A stretch of DNA of 7,637 nucleotides from Pseudomonadota bacterium (lineage in GTDB: Bacteria; Desulfobacterota; Anaeroferrophillalia; Anaeroferrophillales; Tharpellaceae). Both the position numbers and the translations under genes were made by a program. Within the stretch, counting starts at the first letter, position 1. Each line of letters opens with the position of its first letter. Shown here piece by piece: positions 6,314 to 7,637 of this stretch. The notes beneath the pieces are model-generated. The model searched no databases and had not been told where the DNA came from. It worked only from the letters and a program-made list of their open reading frames with translations. The stretch covers positions 1-7,637 of the forward strand of contig WFRT01000060.1 in NCBI GenBank assembly GCA_015486445.1. Reading direction: 5' to 3'.

Positions 6314-7386
6314 ACGACAATTTCCTACAACGCGGTTTCAACGCCGACCTGGAACATTTTGAGCTGACCGATATCATGCAGCTCATCACCCAGCAGGTCA
6401 AAAGCGGAATCCTCACGGTCAAGAGCAAGGAGGGCAACTGTTCCTGGTCGTTCTGCGATGGCCAGCTGGTCGGTTTCAGCTGTCATTTCCCGAGCCATTC
6501 CATCGACCTTGAGAGCATCCTGGTCAAATCAGGAATGATGAAACGCCGCCAGTTCGACCAGTTGGTCGAGCGCCACGGCTGCCGTTCGACAATCGAGTTG
6601 GAAAGAGCCCTGGTCAAGGATGAGCTGGTCACCCCCGAAAAGCTCGAAGAAATCAATCTCCGCCGCCTGATCGAAACCTTCATCATCAGCCTGCAGTGGA
6701 CCAAGGGACAGTATCGCTTCATCCCGACCACGGAAATCACCAGCCAGGAGTTCTTTACCCCCCAGGATGTAAACTTCGTCATCCTCGAAGCGCTGCGCCA
6801 GATTGATGAAATGGCGATCATGGAGGAGCGCCTCAAACCGCTTGACCGGCGATTTGAACCCGCTCTCGACCTGATCGAAGCAACACCCGGACAGGACGGC
6901 CAAGAGATCTCCTTCGGCAAGCTGGGCCTGGACCGACAGTTCGACCTCGACGAGTTGGAGGTCTACAACCTCTTCAACGGCCTCCGCACTCTCGAAGAAA
7001 TTCTCAACATCAGCACCCTGGGACGCTTCCACACCTGCCGCATCATCCTCAATTTTCTCGACCGCGGAATCATCACCCCCCCCACCGGGGAACTTCCCAG
7101 TTATCGCCAGAAACTCACCCAGGCCAAGTTTTACCAGTACAGCGCCGCCTCCGTCCTGGTGCTCTTCTGCCTCTGCCTGCTGGCCTCGATCATCCTGGCT
7201 GCCGGCAACCTGAACACCCGGACCCGGAAAGATTTTTTTCATACCCTGGTCAACAACGTCAAGGCGGTACAGGAAAAACAACTCTTGCAGGCCCAGGAGC
7301 TGCTGCTGCGTGACATCGTTGACGAGCAACCCGCCAGGCCCGCCGCATCCCCGCCCGCTCAAGCCCCTTCCAAACCTACATCTTGA
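6310..7386 (+). CDS. DUF4388 (PATAN-type) domain protein with C-terminal transmembrane anchor
   Basis: This 358-residue protein opens with a DUF4388 domain (about 8-150): FNADLEHFELTDIMQLI, then KSGILTVKSKEG, then WSFCDGQLVGFSC. This is the pattern of PATAN proteins, which are found in cyanobacterial PatA-type regulators and in many deltaproteobacterial signalling proteins. A second module (about 211-256, LDELEVYNLFNGLRTLEEIL and then ILNFLDRGII) resembles the small winged-helix-like unit that often accompanies DUF4388. A single span (about 277-298) is followed by a tail of about 60 residues: a helical part, then an Ala/Pro-rich end. The N-terminal domains should be cytoplasmic and the tail periplasmic. 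The ATG overlaps the upstream stop by 4 bases and has AAGGGA just upstream at 6301-6306, so translation is coupled. It is probably the membrane-bound partner or effector of the GTPase; the partner role is inferred from context. Confidence 0.87.
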   Translation: MNDNFLQRGFNADLEHFELTDIMQLITQQVKSGILTVKSKEGNCSWSFCDGQLVGFSCHFPSHSIDLESILVKSGMMKRRQFDQLVERHGCRSTIELERALVKDELVTPEKLEEINLRRLIETFIISLQWTKGQYRFIPTTEITSQEFFTPQDVNFVILEALRQIDEMAIMEERLKPLDRRFEPALDLIEATPGQDGQEISFGKLGLDRQFDLDELEVYNLFNGLRTLEEILNISTLGRFHTCRIILNFLDRGIITPPTGELPSYRQKLTQAKFYQYSAASVLVLFCLCLLASIILAAGNLNTRTRKDFFHTLVNNVKAVQEKQLLQAQELLLRDIVDEQPARPAASPPAQAPSKPTS

Positions 7387-7405
7387 CATAAAAAATATTT
7401 TATGT
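7386..7405. repeat. AT-rich perfect inverted repeat at the operon end
   Basis: ACATAAAA (7386-7393) and TTTTATGT (7398-7405) form a perfect 8-bp inverted repeat around AATA, beginning on the last base of the DUF4388 stop codon. Only two of the eight pairs are G-C or C-G, so it is a weak terminator at best. The same stretch starts with TTGACA (7383-7388), so a binding site or promoter element is also possible. Confidence 0.4.
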
Positions 7406-7477
7406 AATCCTCCTGAAACCTGGTTAAGACAATCACAACCTTGCAAACTGCAAAGTAACTATTCAGCTAAATTCTAT

Positions 7478-7512
7478 CTCCCTTCTTTTAGGAGGGGGCG
7501 GGGGTGGTTTTT
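7478..7512 (+). terminator. Possible intrinsic terminator of the operon
   Basis: TCCCTTC (7479-7485) can pair with GAGGGGG (7492-7498), with two G-T pairs, or CTCC (7478-7481) with GGAG (7491-7494). A run of five T follows at 7508-7512, but about ten G-rich bases separate it from the stem, unlike a textbook terminator. It is the only GC-rich hairpin with a T-run after the last gene. It could equally be part of the repeat-like segment that follows. Confidence 0.3.
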
Positions 7513-7635
7513 CTGAGCGGTTTCGAAAAGATTTCGTCGTTTTTCCCAGCGAGCGGGAGCCCATAAGCATTGCAACTGTCTGAGCGTAAGCGAGTTTTGC
7601 ATGCGCCCAACGGAAGTGCCCTTGGGGTGCGGGCG
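7512..7635. repeat. Structured, repeat-like intergenic segment (unconfirmed)
   Basis: TCTGAGCG occurs twice (7512-7519 and 7579-7586). TGCAACT (7571-7577) can pair with AGTTTTGCA (7593-7601) with a two-base bulge. CCCAA (7606-7610) pairs with TTGGG (7622-7626), and CGCCC (7604-7608) with GGGCG (7631-7635), as an alternative or nested stem. This density of small palindromes without coding potential suggests a dispersed REP-type or MITE-like element, possibly cut by the window edge. I could not compare it with other copies. Confidence 0.35.
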
Positions 7636-7637
7636 AA

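Larger units (their letters stand above)
7387..7637. other. Gene-free region downstream of the operon
   Basis: I see no open frame of coding character on either strand in these 251 bases, which run to the window edge. They hold the AT-rich inverted repeat, a tandem heptamer (TGCAAAC, TGCAAAG at 7442-7455), a possible terminator and a structured repeat-like segment, each discussed separately. Confidence 0.7.

Noticed and set aside
6529..7446. 305-codon open frame on the minus strand opposite the DUF4388 gene
   Set aside because: The plus strand encodes a recognisable DUF4388 domain with a coupled start; the antisense product is Gly/Asp/Gln-rich without a recognisable domain.

Overview
The window looks like the chromosome of a GC-rich Gram-negative bacterium, most likely a member of the Desulfobacterota (the former Deltaproteobacteria, Desulfuromonas/Geobacter-like). 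This is inferred from the combination of an MglA-family small GTPase, a DUF4388 (PATAN-type) protein and TPR proteins. No rRNA, tRNA, CRISPR array, transposase or phage gene is visible. The taxonomic guess is inference only.

Layout. Positions 1-2006 hold two genes on the minus strand. An LdcA-type L,D-carboxypeptidase (peptidase family S66, complete Ser-Glu-His triad) comes first. It overlaps by 11 bases the start of a long open frame that runs out of the left edge. I read that frame as a relative of the CrtI/phytoene-desaturase FAD oxidoreductases in which the dinucleotide-binding glycines are gone. Positions 2007-2286 are a divergent, AT-rich intergenic region. It carries a small inverted repeat on a TTGACA box and a larger two-part hairpin in the leader of the rightward genes.

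Positions 2287-7386 form a four-gene plus-strand operon: (1) a soluble TPR protein starting with TTG; (2) an MglA-family GTPase with a long Pro/Ala-rich tail and a short conserved-looking C-terminal segment; (3) a secreted-then-membrane protein with a periplasmic TPR domain and a cytoplasmic four-cysteine zinc ribbon; (4) a DUF4388 protein with one membrane span and a C-terminal periplasmic tail. Genes 3 and 4 overlap by ATGA. Together they look like a membrane-anchored, GTPase-controlled scaffold: a cytoplasmic switch and TPR adaptor, plus two membrane proteins that could carry the signal to or from the periplasm. No MglB/Roadblock partner is visible, and the job of the module (polarity, pili, motility, secretion or envelope organisation) cannot be read from the window. 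This operon is the best candidate here for an undescribed system.

Positions 7387-7637 hold no gene. They contain an AT-rich perfect inverted repeat at the stop codon, a tandem heptamer, a possible weak terminator, and a structured segment that looks like a dispersed intergenic repeat running to the window edge.
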